Positions 53,575 through 62,220 of a DNA stretch of 64,000 bases are shown here, piece by piece. The DNA lies in assembly GCF_014145635.1 (NCBI RefSeq), contig NZ_JACHTC010000007.1, positions 90,207 through 154,206 on the forward strand, written 5' to 3'. Origin of the DNA: Myroides sp. WP-1. GTDB lineage: Bacteria; Bacteroidota; Bacteroidia; Flavobacteriales; Flavobacteriaceae. Position 1 is the stretch's first letter. Each line of letters starts with the position of its first letter. The notes below the pieces were generated by a model. The model was not told the DNA's origin, searched no databases, and saw only the letters and a list, made by a program, of their open reading frames with translations. Position numbers and translations under genes: made by a program.

Positions 53575-53943
53575 CTATTCTTTTTTATAAAATATGTTTA
53601 ACCAAATGATGCGCGATAATCTGTAGTTAAATGTCCAGCATAATAGTAGGACAACTACAATGGCGATAAAGGTTTGAAGCAGAGTGATATGCACGTCAAA
53701 TAAAGCATTGATGATTAATCTCAACACCATTACAACACACATTTCGGCAACTGTAAGTCCATAGCTTACATACATGCCTCCGAAGTAAAAACCAGTTTCT
53801 CTATGGAAATTATAATGACAATGAGAACATTCTTTCGTCATTTTCGGCATGCGCATGGTAACGGGATTTCCCTTATCATAGAATAAATCTTCCTTGCCGC
53901 AGTTTGGGCATTTTCCACTTAAAACTCTTGATATGTATGACAT
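53575..53943 (-). CDS. DUF983 family membrane protein
   Basis: This protein of about 122 residues has an N-terminal zinc-ribbon-like CPNCG and a second CSHCH pair (about residues 12-45). Two membrane helices follow, the first starting FYFGGMYVSYGLTVAEMC and the second VHITLLQTFIAIVVV. This is the DUF983 layout, common in Bacteroidota and of unknown function. The ATG at 53943 is preferred over an upstream in-frame ATG at 53961. Confidence 0.9.
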   Translation of the reverse strand: MSYISRVLSGKCPNCGKEDLFYDKGNPVTMRMPKMTKECSHCHYNFHRETGFYFGGMYVSYGLTVAEMCVVMVLRLIINALFDVHITLLQTFIAIVVVLLLCWTFNYRLSRIIWLNIFYKKE

Positions 53944-54126
53944 AAGATAATTTTTATGCAAAGTAAAGTAAAAATACTGAAATGCAACGGTTTTAAAATG
54001 CTGTATTTTGGTGTAATTCGGACATTTTAAAAAAGGTTTTTACTTTTTCAGTCTTTTGTTTTGCTGTTATATTGTTGGTTGCCTTTCCGAATGTGCAATT
54101 AAAAAGGACATGCATAGTTGAATGAA

Positions 54127-54168
54127 AACAAAAACAGCAGCAAATTATGTTTGCTGCTGTTTTTGTCT
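54127..54168 (-). terminator. Terminator of the coiled-coil protein gene
   Basis: ACAAAAACAGCAGCAAA and TTTGCTGCTGTTTTTGT pair around an 8-nt loop, with T residues on the minus strand, 10 bp downstream of the stop at 54179. Confidence 0.8.
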
Positions 54169-54178
54169 TGATGCATGT

Positions 54179-54898
54179 TTATTGCTCTTCGTATTCTTCT
54201 GTGTAGTTTTCTTGTTCTACTTCCGTTTCACTTTCTGAACTATTTCTGATGTTCAAGTATTTTAACGGGTTAGTTTCGTTTTCACCATTATAGAAATCGT
54301 CAAATTCTTTTACTAAGTTGGCAATTTCCTCTAAAGACATTACATCGTTCTCTTCTCCAGTAGCTTTGTAATATTCTGTTAGTTTTAGGCGATCTGTATC
54401 GTATTTTTTTCGAATTGACGTTTTTTGAGCAGCGTAAATTTTTCTATCCATTCCATATTTACGGTAGATTTCTTTTTGCTCTGCTTTGTAAAGCTCATCC
54501 AAGTTCTTTAAATCTTCTTTTAACCCTTTGTCGATGTTATTAGCTTGATCGTATTCAACTTTTTTCTGTGCCCAAATATCCATCTGATCTTTGGTTAAGG
54601 TACGTTGAATAAATAATTGATAACCTGCTTTTACTTTTTTCTCTGTTTCTTTTTTCTCAACAGGTAACATATCTGTTCTATCATTTAAAGCCTGTAAGTC
54701 TCTTTTAATGTATTCGTTTTTGACAATAAAAGAGGCTTCTTGTTTCTGATTTAAACCTAGCTCCCCTTTATTCTCAAGAAGAACTTCAATATCCTTATAC
54801 ACAATAATGTCGTTTCCCGTCAATAGCACTGGTTTTTTTTGTGCATATGTCATTGACAGAGATAAGAATAGGATTGATAATGAGATGATCTTTTTCAT
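54179..54898 (-). CDS. Exported coiled-coil hypothetical protein
   Basis: This 239-residue protein has a signal peptide (cleavage after YAQ, residue 19). The mature part is strongly charged and helical, with a likely coiled coil (e.g. KGLKEDLKNLDELYKAEQKE). A very acidic C-terminal tail ends EENYTEEYEEQ-like. It is probably a periplasmic or secreted protein. No family is recognised. It is monocistronic with its own promoter box and terminator. Confidence 0.7.
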   Translation of the reverse strand: MKKIISLSILFLSLSMTYAQKKPVLLTGNDIIVYKDIEVLLENKGELGLNQKQEASFIVKNEYIKRDLQALNDRTDMLPVEKKETEKKVKAGYQLFIQRTLTKDQMDIWAQKKVEYDQANNIDKGLKEDLKNLDELYKAEQKEIYRKYGMDRKIYAAQKTSIRKKYDTDRLKLTEYYKATGEENDVMSLEEIANLVKEFDDFYNGENETNPLKYLNIRNSSESETEVEQENYTEEYEEQ

Positions 54899-55362
54899 TT
54901 TTTTTCTTTATTTCTTCGATTGCAAATTTAGTGTAAAAATAATCTTTTTCCTTTCGAAGTATAGTAAAATAAAATAGAGGTTTGCAGCTTGTATTTTACT
55001 TCGATCCATACTCAGTCTACAACTTGAACAAATGTTGTTTTTGACTCATTAACTCAAGCTGTGTTATGGTTCTTTTTACAGATTATAATTGTTTACAAAA
55101 TTAAACATATCTTTATTAAAATTAGTTAAAATTTTTTAAAATATTAATTCCAAACGTGTTTGGATACTTTATTTCTTTTTTTAGAGAATATTTATCTTGA
55201 TTTTGATCAGTTTCTTCCTCTATTTAAACGCGAAATCTTTATTTTTGGTGTGTTTCGTGATTTATTTTTTGTGATTTTTCATTTGTTTTTCTACTCATAA
55301 CGTGTTTTTTTATATTTTTAAATATTGGTTATTTTTCCTTTTTTTATGATAAAAGGTTATAT
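54899..55362. other. AT-rich intergenic spacer
   Basis: This 464-bp spacer is extremely AT-rich. On the minus strand a -7 box TAAATTTG at 54923-54930 fits the coiled-coil gene. I see no gene and no clear hairpin. Confidence 0.5.
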
Positions 55363-55836
55363 ATGTGTTTTATGCAACTATTGTGCCGAATTTTGTTTTT
55401 TAGATATATTTATGAATATTTGCGACTTGTAGGAGTGGTGCTTTTTATTTCTTGTTTGTCTCCAACACTGTATGCACAACCCAGTGTAGGTAAGGGGATG
55501 GAAAAGACTATTTACGCTGTAAAAGATTCTATTCAAGTGGCTAATGTTGAAAAAGGAGGTCTTTTTCTTGAGATAAAAAGTTACTTTGATGACTATAGTA
55601 CCACAAAACCAGGCAGTGTTACGCAATTTTATTGGCTAGGTCAGTCACCCAACGGAGATTTAGAGGTTCGCTATGTTTTTGTAAATGAATTAATTGATTT
55701 TCGCGTTGACACAAAGTTTCAATATGCGAATAATGAAACACAAAGGTTAGAACTCAATTTGGGGCGTCGAACGCCTTTTGTAGTTGACGTGAAACTTTGG
55801 ATTGAAAAAGGACAATTATTAGTCAAATTATTGTAA
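55363..55836 (+). CDS. Hypothetical exported protein
   Basis: This 157-residue protein has a long N-terminal hydrophobic segment (about 14-38) ending near LYAQ, a probable signal peptide with an unusually long N-region. The true start may therefore be internal. The mature part is beta-rich (RYVFVNELIDFRVDTKFQ) with no recognised motif. It lies alone in AT-rich surroundings, 151 bp before the next plus-strand gene. Confidence 0.5.
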   Translation: MCFMQLLCRILFFRYIYEYLRLVGVVLFISCLSPTLYAQPSVGKGMEKTIYAVKDSIQVANVEKGGLFLEIKSYFDDYSTTKPGSVTQFYWLGQSPNGDLEVRYVFVNELIDFRVDTKFQYANNETQRLELNLGRRTPFVVDVKLWIEKGQLLVKLL

Positions 55837-55987
55837 CAACATCAGTTTATGTCGTAAAATCATAGTGAAAAACGCTTTTTAAGTTAATTTTTCGTATTCG
55901 ATGGTTTTATTTTTTGTAATGGTTGGTTTTTTTTCTACTTTGCGTAACCCAATTCGGGAAAATGTACAACAAAACCACTAAAACACA

Positions 55988-56761
55988 ATGAAAAAGCCAG
56001 TTATTTTTACCTTGCTATTGTTAACGATGAGTACGGGTGCATTTGCTCAAATGGCACTAGATCGAATCGATGCAAATCCAAAATGGAAACAATACGACCA
56101 TTTTTTTGAAAAAGATGCGCAAAGTGTTTTTCCTAATGATCGTATAGAGTATGAACTAAAGGACGGCAAAATTAAAAGCTATCGTTTGTATTACAAAGAT
56201 GAGTTAGGAAAGTTGTTTGATGTTTTCTACGATGATAAGGGACGCGTGTATCAAGAAGTTTTAATGTATGACGCAGATCGCGGGCAAGTTAGAGAAGTAG
56301 TCTATCAAAGTACGTTTACGTATGATGAGAAAGGTGCAATGGTTGATGATGGAGAACGCACTTACACTAAATTTGTGAAAGGCCGACCAATGTTGGTTAC
56401 CTCACGCGAGTATTCAGATGAGTATGAACGTGGGTTTAGTACGGTGAGAGCTTACAACGAAAGCGGCTCCATTCGACTAGAGAAAACTACTTTTTTTGAA
56501 GAAGGAGAGAAAAAAATAAAAACAAGCACCTATAAGTATGACTCTTGTGATAACGTTGTTGAAGTGAGTACAAGAACAATTATCGCTCCTACATATACGA
56601 AAGAAAAGAAAAAGAAAAAAGATAGAACACCACCACGTCGTCCTGTTATAGAAAAAGAAGTATTTGCCTATGACTACAATGATGACTGTATGTGGACTAA
56701 AAAGTACAAAGTTGAGAACGAGACGAAAACCTTGCTTCGCGAAAGAGAACTTGTAAAATAG
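55988..56761 (+). CDS. Hypothetical exported protein with YD/RHS-like repeats
   Basis: This 257-residue protein has a signal peptide (cleavage after FAQ, residue 21). Regularly spaced YDD/YDE-type turns follow, such as FDVFYDDKGRVYQEVLMYD and STFTYDEKGAMVDDG. These resemble short RHS-type beta repeats. A basic lysine-rich stretch (KEKKKKKDRTPPRRP) lies near the C-terminus. No catalytic motif. A terminator follows at 56791. Confidence 0.6.
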   Translation: MKKPVIFTLLLLTMSTGAFAQMALDRIDANPKWKQYDHFFEKDAQSVFPNDRIEYELKDGKIKSYRLYYKDELGKLFDVFYDDKGRVYQEVLMYDADRGQVREVVYQSTFTYDEKGAMVDDGERTYTKFVKGRPMLVTSREYSDEYERGFSTVRAYNESGSIRLEKTTFFEEGEKKIKTSTYKYDSCDNVVEVSTRTIIAPTYTKEKKKKKDRTPPRRPVIEKEVFAYDYNDDCMWTKKYKVENETKTLLRERELVK

Positions 56762-57140
56762 CACAAAAACCAATCAAACTATATTATGTAAAGTCCAATG
56801 AACGTTTTGTTTGTTGGGCTTTTTTTTATCGTTTGTTTAGTGATGGGTAAATTTGAATAGAAAACAGAGGTATTCATCATATAAATAAAGCGCTCTTAGT
56901 ACAAGAGGAATGAATCATTTTGAATAGAAAGTTAATCTACGTAAGTCGAAATTAGCGTGATATACTCTTTAAGTACAAAGAAGATTAGTGCTTGGTTGTT
57001 TTTACTGTATTATAAGTGACATTGTTTGGTGGATGTAGGATGAAATGTTAAATTTGGCAGTTAAATTAACCAAAGAAATGCCTGTATATGGCATACTACT
57101 TGTGAAACGTACCGAAACTAACTAAAGATAAATTACACAG
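56762..57140. other. Intergenic spacer with terminator
   Basis: This 379-bp spacer holds the 55988-56761 gene terminator at its left end and is otherwise AT-rich. No gene or other structure is clear. Confidence 0.5.
56790..56826 (+). terminator. Terminator after the RHS-like gene
   Basis: AAGTCCAA and TTGGGCTT pair (one G-T), followed by a long T-run. Confidence 0.6.
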
Positions 57141-57716
57141 ATGAAAAATGTATGTCAAAATTGCCAGACGGAGAACGAAATAACTTCCAAATATTGTTCA
57201 AGTTGTGGATACCAACTTCCAAAAATTGAAGTAGAAACTAGTGTTGAAATGGATTCCAAGGAAACGCACGCTCAATCATCTCAAAAAGGAAAACGAAAGC
57301 TAAATTTTGGCGCTTTGTTGGGAATCGTGATTGGAGTGGCCGTTGTGAGTTTTGCGGTCAATTATTTTTCAAAATCTTCGATTGCGATTGATCAAAAACT
57401 AAGTGTTGTTGCGTCGGAAATCAATAAAAACTGTCCGATGGTTATCGATCAGGATATCCGATTGGATAATACGGTAGCTATGCCCAATGCTACATTTCAA
57501 TACAATTACACCCTCGTTAATTACGAAAAGGCACAGTTGAATATGGAGGTAGTTGAGCAAACGCTTTTTCCAACGCTGTTAGAAAATGCAAGAACAAATC
57601 CGGATATGAAGGAAATGCGAGAGGCTAAAGTAACGATTAACTACTATTACAAGGATAAGAAGGGAGAATTTGTAACGAAATATGTCATTACTCCAGATAT
57701 GTATCAAAATAAGTAA
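57141..57716 (+). CDS. Zinc-ribbon membrane-anchored protein
   Basis: This 191-residue protein has an N-terminal zinc ribbon (CQNCQTENEITSKYCSSCG, four Cys at about residues 5, 8, 19 and 22). One membrane helix (about 54-73) is followed by an outside part of ~110 residues, with no signal peptide. The outside part is of mixed alpha/beta pattern with NYYYKDKKGEFVTKYVI. Zinc-ribbon plus single-span proteins are common in Bacteroidota; their roles are unknown. Confidence 0.75.
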   Translation: MKNVCQNCQTENEITSKYCSSCGYQLPKIEVETSVEMDSKETHAQSSQKGKRKLNFGALLGIVIGVAVVSFAVNYFSKSSIAIDQKLSVVASEINKNCPMVIDQDIRLDNTVAMPNATFQYNYTLVNYEKAQLNMEVVEQTLFPTLLENARTNPDMKEMREAKVTINYYYKDKKGEFVTKYVITPDMYQNK

Positions 57717-57738
57717 ACGATTACATAAAGATAGATGA

Positions 57739-57772
57739 AACCTTCTCAAAGCGCTGTTGAGAAGGTTTTTTT
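57739..57772 (+). terminator. Terminator after the zinc-ribbon gene
   Basis: GAAACCTTCTCAA and TTGAGAAGGTTTTT pair around a short loop, followed by T residues. Confidence 0.8.
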
Positions 57773-57916
57773 ATATTTCATTTTTTGTGGATTAGAAAGT
57801 GTGATGTTCTGTAAAAGAATACTTATTTTTATTTTTGACTTAAAAAAGTTACCATTTTCTAAAATTAGGACGACTTGGAAATACGCATACTTATTTCCTT
57901 GAATAAATTACGCACA

Positions 57917-58342
57917 ATGACAGAACAGGAAAACACAGCTCATAATATCAAGTTTTATTCGGCAAATGCTATTTGTCTTGCCACTTTTTTAGGAGGACCT
58001 TTGATTGCAGGATATTTAATTCGGGCCAATTATCGCGCTTTAGCAGAGGAGCAAAAAGCACAACAAGCGCTTGTCTTAGGTATTGTGTCTACTCTTATTT
58101 TTTTGGTTGCACTCTTGCTGCTTCCCGTAGAATTGGTTGATCGAATTCCCAATTATATTTTTCCCGCAATCTTTACGGGGATAGTGGGGTGGATTGTAGA
58201 GGTAAAACAAGGAAATATATTGCGACAACACAAAGAAAATAACAAGGAATTCTATTCAAATTGGAAAGCAGCAGGACTTGCTTTTCTTTCGGCTTTGATC
58301 TTGTTTATTACGGCTGTTTTGTTGCTATTATTATGGGAGTAA
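57917..58342 (+). CDS. Hypothetical membrane protein
   Basis: This protein of about 141 residues has three or four predicted membrane helices (around residues 20-35, 50-70, 78-90 and 115-135). The N-terminus is charged and the chain ends in a helix. The ATG at 57917 is chosen because upstream in-frame residues are not protein-like. No family is recognised. A very small membrane protein gene follows. Confidence 0.6.
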   Translation: MTEQENTAHNIKFYSANAICLATFLGGPLIAGYLIRANYRALAEEQKAQQALVLGIVSTLIFLVALLLLPVELVDRIPNYIFPAIFTGIVGWIVEVKQGNILRQHKENNKEFYSNWKAAGLAFLSALILFITAVLLLLLWE

Positions 58343-58355
58343 ATGATATGATTTT

Positions 58356-58496
58356 ATGAAGAACTACGGGGGAGAAAAAATAGTATTGGCCATAGGAATT
58401 GTTGTCAATCTTGTCTTTAATCTAATTTGTATGGGATTTATCCTTGTTGTGGTTTTATTTTCCCATTTGAGGTATAAGTTGTTTAAGAGGAGATAG
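58356..58496 (+). CDS. 46-residue single-span membrane protein
   Basis: A short frame of 46 codons begins ATG AAG AAC. The protein reads MKNYGGEKIVLAIGIVVNLV, then a hydrophobic run to about residue 36, and a basic end (RYKLFKRR). This is one clear membrane helix with positive residues at the cytoplasmic end. It lies 13 bp after the preceding stop. The topology and the spacing are the support. No homology can be judged. Confidence 0.45.
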   Translation: MKNYGGEKIVLAIGIVVNLVFNLICMGFILVVVLFSHLRYKLFKRR

Positions 58497-58557
58497 AGGA
58501 GTGATGAAAAGAACGATAGTGATAATAAAGCTTTAATAGAAAGTAGAAAGAAATAGG

Positions 58558-59016
58558 ATGTTGAATATTGGATATACAGAAGCGACAATAGAAGATTGTG
58601 AATTGTTGACACAAACGGCAAAAAAGGCAAAACAGTTTTGGGGTTATTCTGATGCGTTAATGGAAAAATGGCAAGATGATTTAGCCATTACTCCAACGAG
58701 TTTTTTGGATCGAAGTATTTATAAGTGCTATGTTGATAGCGATTTTATTGGTTTCTTCGTTTTAAAAGACATGAACGGGTATGCAGAGTTGGACGGGTTG
58801 TGGATATTGCCAGAGTATCATGGTAAAGGATACGGTCGTTCTATGATTGAAAAAGCAAAAGCAGTAAGTGTTGAGAAAAAGTATCGCTATATTGAACTGT
58901 ATTCTGATCCTAATGCAGACGGTTTTTATCAAAGGTGCAAGGCTCAGTTGGTGGGGAAAGTTGAAACAAAAATCAAAGATCGCTACCTAAATATTTACCG
59001 TTTTGACTTGCTGTAG
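58558..59016 (+). CDS. GNAT-family N-acetyltransferase
   Basis: This 152-residue acyltransferase has the GNAT fold. The acetyl-CoA site is LWILPEYHGKGYGRSMIEKA (about residues 81-100), with the R/Q-x-x-G-x-G/A pattern seen as GKGYGRS. An N-terminal beta-alpha unit (YTEATIEDCELLT) and a C-terminal FYQRCKAQLVGK segment fit. Acceptor unknown. It is the last core gene before the integrative element. Confidence 0.88.
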   Translation: MLNIGYTEATIEDCELLTQTAKKAKQFWGYSDALMEKWQDDLAITPTSFLDRSIYKCYVDSDFIGFFVLKDMNGYAELDGLWILPEYHGKGYGRSMIEKAKAVSVEKKYRYIELYSDPNADGFYQRCKAQLVGKVETKIKDRYLNIYRFDLL

Positions 59017-59053
59017 TTGTAATGAAAGTAAAGACAATAGTTGTATAAAAAAC

Positions 59054-59086
59054 AAAACCCCTTCAAAAAATATTGAAGGGGTTTTC
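59054..59086 (+). terminator. Terminator after the GNAT gene
   Basis: AAAACCCCTTCAA and TTGAAGGGGTTTT pair around a short loop. Confidence 0.85.
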
Positions 59087-59089
59087 TTG

Positions 59090-59131
59090 TGGTCCCACTT
59101 GGGCTCGAACCAAGGACTTGCTGATTATGAG
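59090..59131 (-). other. 3' fragment of a CAT-anticodon tRNA gene; left attachment site
   Basis: On the minus strand this is the 3' half of a tRNA gene. It holds an anticodon loop with CAT (CTCATAA), the 3' anticodon stem strand TCAGC, a T-arm CTTGG/CCAAG with loop TTCGAGC, and the acceptor 3' strand TGGGACC plus A. Homology stops at 59131 within the anticodon loop; the 5' half is absent and is replaced by element DNA. The 42 bp is the expected crossover segment of a tRNA-integrating element. Isotype Met or Ile(CAT) cannot be told apart here. Confidence 0.85.
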
Positions 59132-59279
59132 CCGGAGAAATGAATGTTGTATTTAATTGCATTTTGTTTCAAACTAACTGGTTTTTAGTTAGTTGCAAAA
59201 TTTTTAAAATATTTTTGTTTCATCTATTTGCACGATAAGTACCGATTTGTTGTACGTATGTTGTACTTTAAAATTATTT

Positions 59280-60509
59280 ATGATGAAAACGAGTTTAAAA
59301 ATTGTATTAAAAAAGACAAAATTAAGTGATGGAACTTACCCAATTAATCTTAGAGTTACTATTAATAGGAGGTCTAAATTCTATAAAACACCTTACAGTA
59401 CTGCACCTAAATTTTGGAATGCAAAAGTGGGGGAGTTTACCTCTAAGTTCCCGAATTTTTTACAAGCCAATAGAATATTAAGTACGCTCAAACAAGATGC
59501 GTCAAAAGTATTGGATTTGATGATTGAACAAGAAAAAGAATTTACACTTGAAGTATTTGATTCTCTACTTCGACCAGAGAAGGTTGAGATTGTAAAATTT
59601 GTTGCTTTTTTTCAAAATAGGATTGAGCAATTCAAAGAAGCAGGTCAAGTTAGTTCAGCAAGTTCATATAATGATTCATTAAAGGCTTTAAAACGTTTTA
59701 AGCCTGGGGTGATCAAATATGAGTTTTCACAAATTGATTATTCTTTTTTAGTAGCCTTTGAAGCAGACTTAAGATCAAGAGGCTGTACAAATGGAGGAAT
59801 AGGTATATATATGCGTAATATACGTGCTATTTATAATTCTGCTATTAAATCAAAAATAGCATCTTTGGAGAATTATCCATTTAGAGACTATGTGATTTCT
59901 AAGTTGAAATCTACCAAGATAAAAAAAGCGCTTACAAAAGAAGAGTTACAGCTGCTACTTGATTATGACTTTTCAGAAAATACTGAAGGAGCTAAGGTGT
60001 TGTATACTTATTTATTTAGTTTCTTTTGTCGAGGAATGAACTTTACTGATATCGCTGAATTAAAATGGGATGATATAAACTCTAATCGTTTTAGTTATAT
60101 CCGAAATAAAACAGGCGTGGCTATTAATGTAAAGATACCAGAGAATAAAGACTTGGATACTATCTTAAACTATTTCAGAATCTATAGGCCATTTGATACA
60201 GATTACATCTTTTCAATCCTGGATAAAGATCTAAGCTTATATACTAAAGAAGAACTAAGAGCACGAAAAAGTAGTGTTAGGGATTATTATAATAAGCAGT
60301 TAAATATCATTGCAAAGGAATGTGGGATTAAAACAAAGATTACCTTTTATACAGCTCGTCATACTTTCGCTACTCTATCATTAAAAAAAGGGGTGAACTT
60401 ATATATGCTTAAACAGGCCTTTGGGCACCAATCTATTAAAACTACTGAAGCTTATGTAGAGGATTTTAATAGAGAAGAGCTTGATCAGGCATTTGAGAAT
60501 TTGTTTTAA
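59280..60509 (+). CDS. Tyrosine recombinase / phage-type integrase
   Basis: This is a site-specific recombinase of about 410 residues. The N-terminal arm-type DNA-binding domain is FKSLKIVLKKTKL-like; here the start MMKTSLKIVLKKTKLSDGTY is clear. The core-binding domain has FRDYVISKLKST. The catalytic domain has Arg in LFSFFCRGMNFTDIAELKW, then FYTARHTFATLSLKKG and GHQSIKTTEAYV with the nucleophile Tyr. The usual HxxR histidine is replaced by Tyr-Thr-Ala-Arg, common in Bacteroidota integrases. Starts at 59280 and 59283 are both ATG. It faces inward from the attachment site. Confidence 0.93.
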   Translation: MMKTSLKIVLKKTKLSDGTYPINLRVTINRRSKFYKTPYSTAPKFWNAKVGEFTSKFPNFLQANRILSTLKQDASKVLDLMIEQEKEFTLEVFDSLLRPEKVEIVKFVAFFQNRIEQFKEAGQVSSASSYNDSLKALKRFKPGVIKYEFSQIDYSFLVAFEADLRSRGCTNGGIGIYMRNIRAIYNSAIKSKIASLENYPFRDYVISKLKSTKIKKALTKEELQLLLDYDFSENTEGAKVLYTYLFSFFCRGMNFTDIAELKWDDINSNRFSYIRNKTGVAINVKIPENKDLDTILNYFRIYRPFDTDYIFSILDKDLSLYTKEELRARKSSVRDYYNKQLNIIAKECGIKTKITFYTARHTFATLSLKKGVNLYMLKQAFGHQSIKTTEAYVEDFNREELDQAFENLF

Positions 60510-60619
60510 CTATGTTTGTGGGGACTGATAAAGCGTGTTTTGTAAAGAGGGAAGCTTATTTGATTTTTAATAGAGATTTATCTGTTTCTGTTTTACATTA
60601 TAATTTAATAAAAAATATT

Positions 60620-60693
60620 TTGATTACAATAATATCTATATTTATGTAATCAAACATCTTTGTTTTTGTTTTTATTTGTATTTTTGTAATCAA
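60620..60693 (+). promoter_or_regulatory. fic promoter with three TGTAATCA-type sites
   Basis: TTG at 60660-60662, 16 bp, then TATTTTTG at 60679-60686 make a good flavobacterial promoter. TTGTAATCAA at 60684-60693 overlaps the -7 box and the start region. Two more copies lie upstream: TTGATTACAA (inverted) at 60620-60629 and ATGTAATCAA at 60644-60653. The layout fits repression at the promoter. Confidence 0.6.
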
Positions 60694-60704
60694 AATAAAA
60701 ATGT

Positions 60705-61820
60705 ATGGATTATAATTTAGAGAAAGCGGTAGATTATCATTATGGTGTTTTTCCTCCAAAGAGTATTGATTATGCTCTTTTTATTCAAGAATTAGTGAGG
60801 GCTACTGATGCATTGGCACGTTTTGATCAAATGTTAAAAAACCTACATAACACTGAAATTTTATTAGCTCCTTTAAGAAATCAGGAGGCGGTAATATCTT
60901 CTAGAATTGAAGGTACAATTAGCACAATGGATGAGATACTTCAATATGAGGCTGATCATGAAGGTGAGGATATCACTACTGCTAAAACCGATGTAATAGA
61001 AACTATCTTATACCAACGTGCTTTGAAAAATGCTCAAAGTGCACTTGAAAGTGGCTATGATTTTTCATTAAGCTTTCTTAAGCAAATGCATCAACAGTTG
61101 TTATATTTAGGTAGAGGAGCAAATAAATCTCCTGGTGAATTTAAGAAAGAACAAAATTATTTGGCAGATAGGTTAAAAAGAGAAATTCAGTTTATTCCTA
61201 TTAGGCCTGAAAATCTAGTTGATGGATTAGAGCAGCTTTTTAAGTTTCTAGAAAATAGTGATTTTCCTCCGTTAATTAAAACTGCTATTATGCATTTGGA
61301 GTTTGAAGCATTGCATCCTTTTAAAGATGGAAATGGAAGAATTGGAAGAATGTTAATTACGCTGAACTTATGGAGAGAAAAAATTCTTTCAGAACCTCAT
61401 TTTTATATTAGTGGATATTTTGAAGAAAATAAAGATGAATATATAGAACAAATGCGTAATGTTTCCAAAACAAAGGATTGGAATGAATGGATTCTTTTTT
61501 TCTTAAAAGCAGTAGAAAATCAAGCGATTAAAAATTTAGAAATAGCTGAGAGTATAAAGAGTTTGTACGAAACTACAAAAACTGAATTCTCTGAGTTACT
61601 ATCTTCAAAATGGAATATAGAGATACTTGATTTTATATTTACTTATCCAGTATTTAGAAATAATAAATTTGTTAGTACAACAAAGATCCCGAATGCAACA
61701 GCAGTACTAATGATTAAAAAATTAGTTGATAATGGCTATTTAGTTTTAAGAGAAGAATCATCAGGGCGTAGAGCTGCGATGTATTCTTTTGAACCTTTAA
61801 TGAAATTAGTTAGAGTATAA
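60705..61820 (+). CDS. Fic family protein with C-terminal winged-helix domain
   Basis: This is a 371-residue Fic enzyme, expected to transfer AMP (or a similar group) from a nucleotide to a target protein. The catalytic motif HPFKDGNGRIGR is at about residues 204-215. The inhibitory motif SxxxEG is at SSRIEGT (about 65-71), N-terminal to the catalytic core, so it is class II and self-inhibited. No separate antitoxin gene is next to it. The C-terminal part (from about 305) is winged-helix-like: STTKIPNATAVLMIKKLVDN, then GYLVLREESSGRRAAMYSF. The ATG at 60705 is 19 bp after the -7 box. Confidence 0.93.
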   Translation: MDYNLEKAVDYHYGVFPPKSIDYALFIQELVRATDALARFDQMLKNLHNTEILLAPLRNQEAVISSRIEGTISTMDEILQYEADHEGEDITTAKTDVIETILYQRALKNAQSALESGYDFSLSFLKQMHQQLLYLGRGANKSPGEFKKEQNYLADRLKREIQFIPIRPENLVDGLEQLFKFLENSDFPPLIKTAIMHLEFEALHPFKDGNGRIGRMLITLNLWREKILSEPHFYISGYFEENKDEYIEQMRNVSKTKDWNEWILFFLKAVENQAIKNLEIAESIKSLYETTKTEFSELLSSKWNIEILDFIFTYPVFRNNKFVSTTKIPNATAVLMIKKLVDNGYLVLREESSGRRAAMYSFEPLMKLVRV

Positions 61821-62220
61821 AAATTGTAATCAATATTTTTTGTTTACATAAAAGTACTGTTTTTTGTAATCAAACTAGTTAGTCTTCAAAAATTGTAATC
61901 AATATTTTTTGCTTACATAAAAGTGTTATTTTTTGTAATCAAACTAGTTAGTCTTCAAAAATTGTAATCAATATTTTTTGCTTACATAAAAGTGTTGTTT
62001 TTTGTAATCAAAGTAGTTAGTCTTCAAAAATTGTAATCAATATTTTTTGCTTACATAAAAGTGTTATTTTTTGTAATCAAACTAGTTAGTCTTCAAAAAT
62101 TGTAATCAATATTTTTTGCTTACATAAAAATGCTGTTTTTTGTAATCAAACTAGTTAGCCTTCAAAAATTGTAATCAATATTTTTTGCTTACATAAAAGT
62201 GCTGTTTTTTGTAGTCAAAC
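61819..62220 (+). repeat. Six 69-bp tandem units, each with two TTGTAATCAA sites
   Basis: Six units start at 61819, 61888, 61957, 62026, 62095 and 62164, the last one shortened. Each unit has TTGTAATCAA at offset 5 and again at offset 45, with TGCTTACATAAAA between. Eleven of twelve copies are exact; the last (62209) has one change, TTGTAGTCAA. The middle element reads, inverted, TTTTATGTAAGCA, one base from the promoter copy TTTATGTAATCA. The units are near-identical, with no spacers, so this is not a CRISPR array. Confidence 0.9.

Noticed and set aside
54899..55362. AT-rich segment as a replication origin
   Set aside because: No DnaA-box cluster, iteron series or replication gene nearby; it is simply AT-rich.
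58364..58630. 88-codon minus-strand frame rich in Leu/Ser/Phe
   Set aside because: Antisense to the 46-residue membrane protein and the GNAT start; composition is that of a shadow frame.
59247..59279. Longer TTG start for the integrase
   Set aside because: The upstream residues (Cys- and Leu-rich) do not resemble integrase N-termini; the tandem ATG at 59280/59283 begins the arm-binding domain.
61819..62220. CRISPR-like periodic repeats
   Set aside because: The full 69-bp unit is repeated almost identically; there are no unique spacers and no cas genes nearby.
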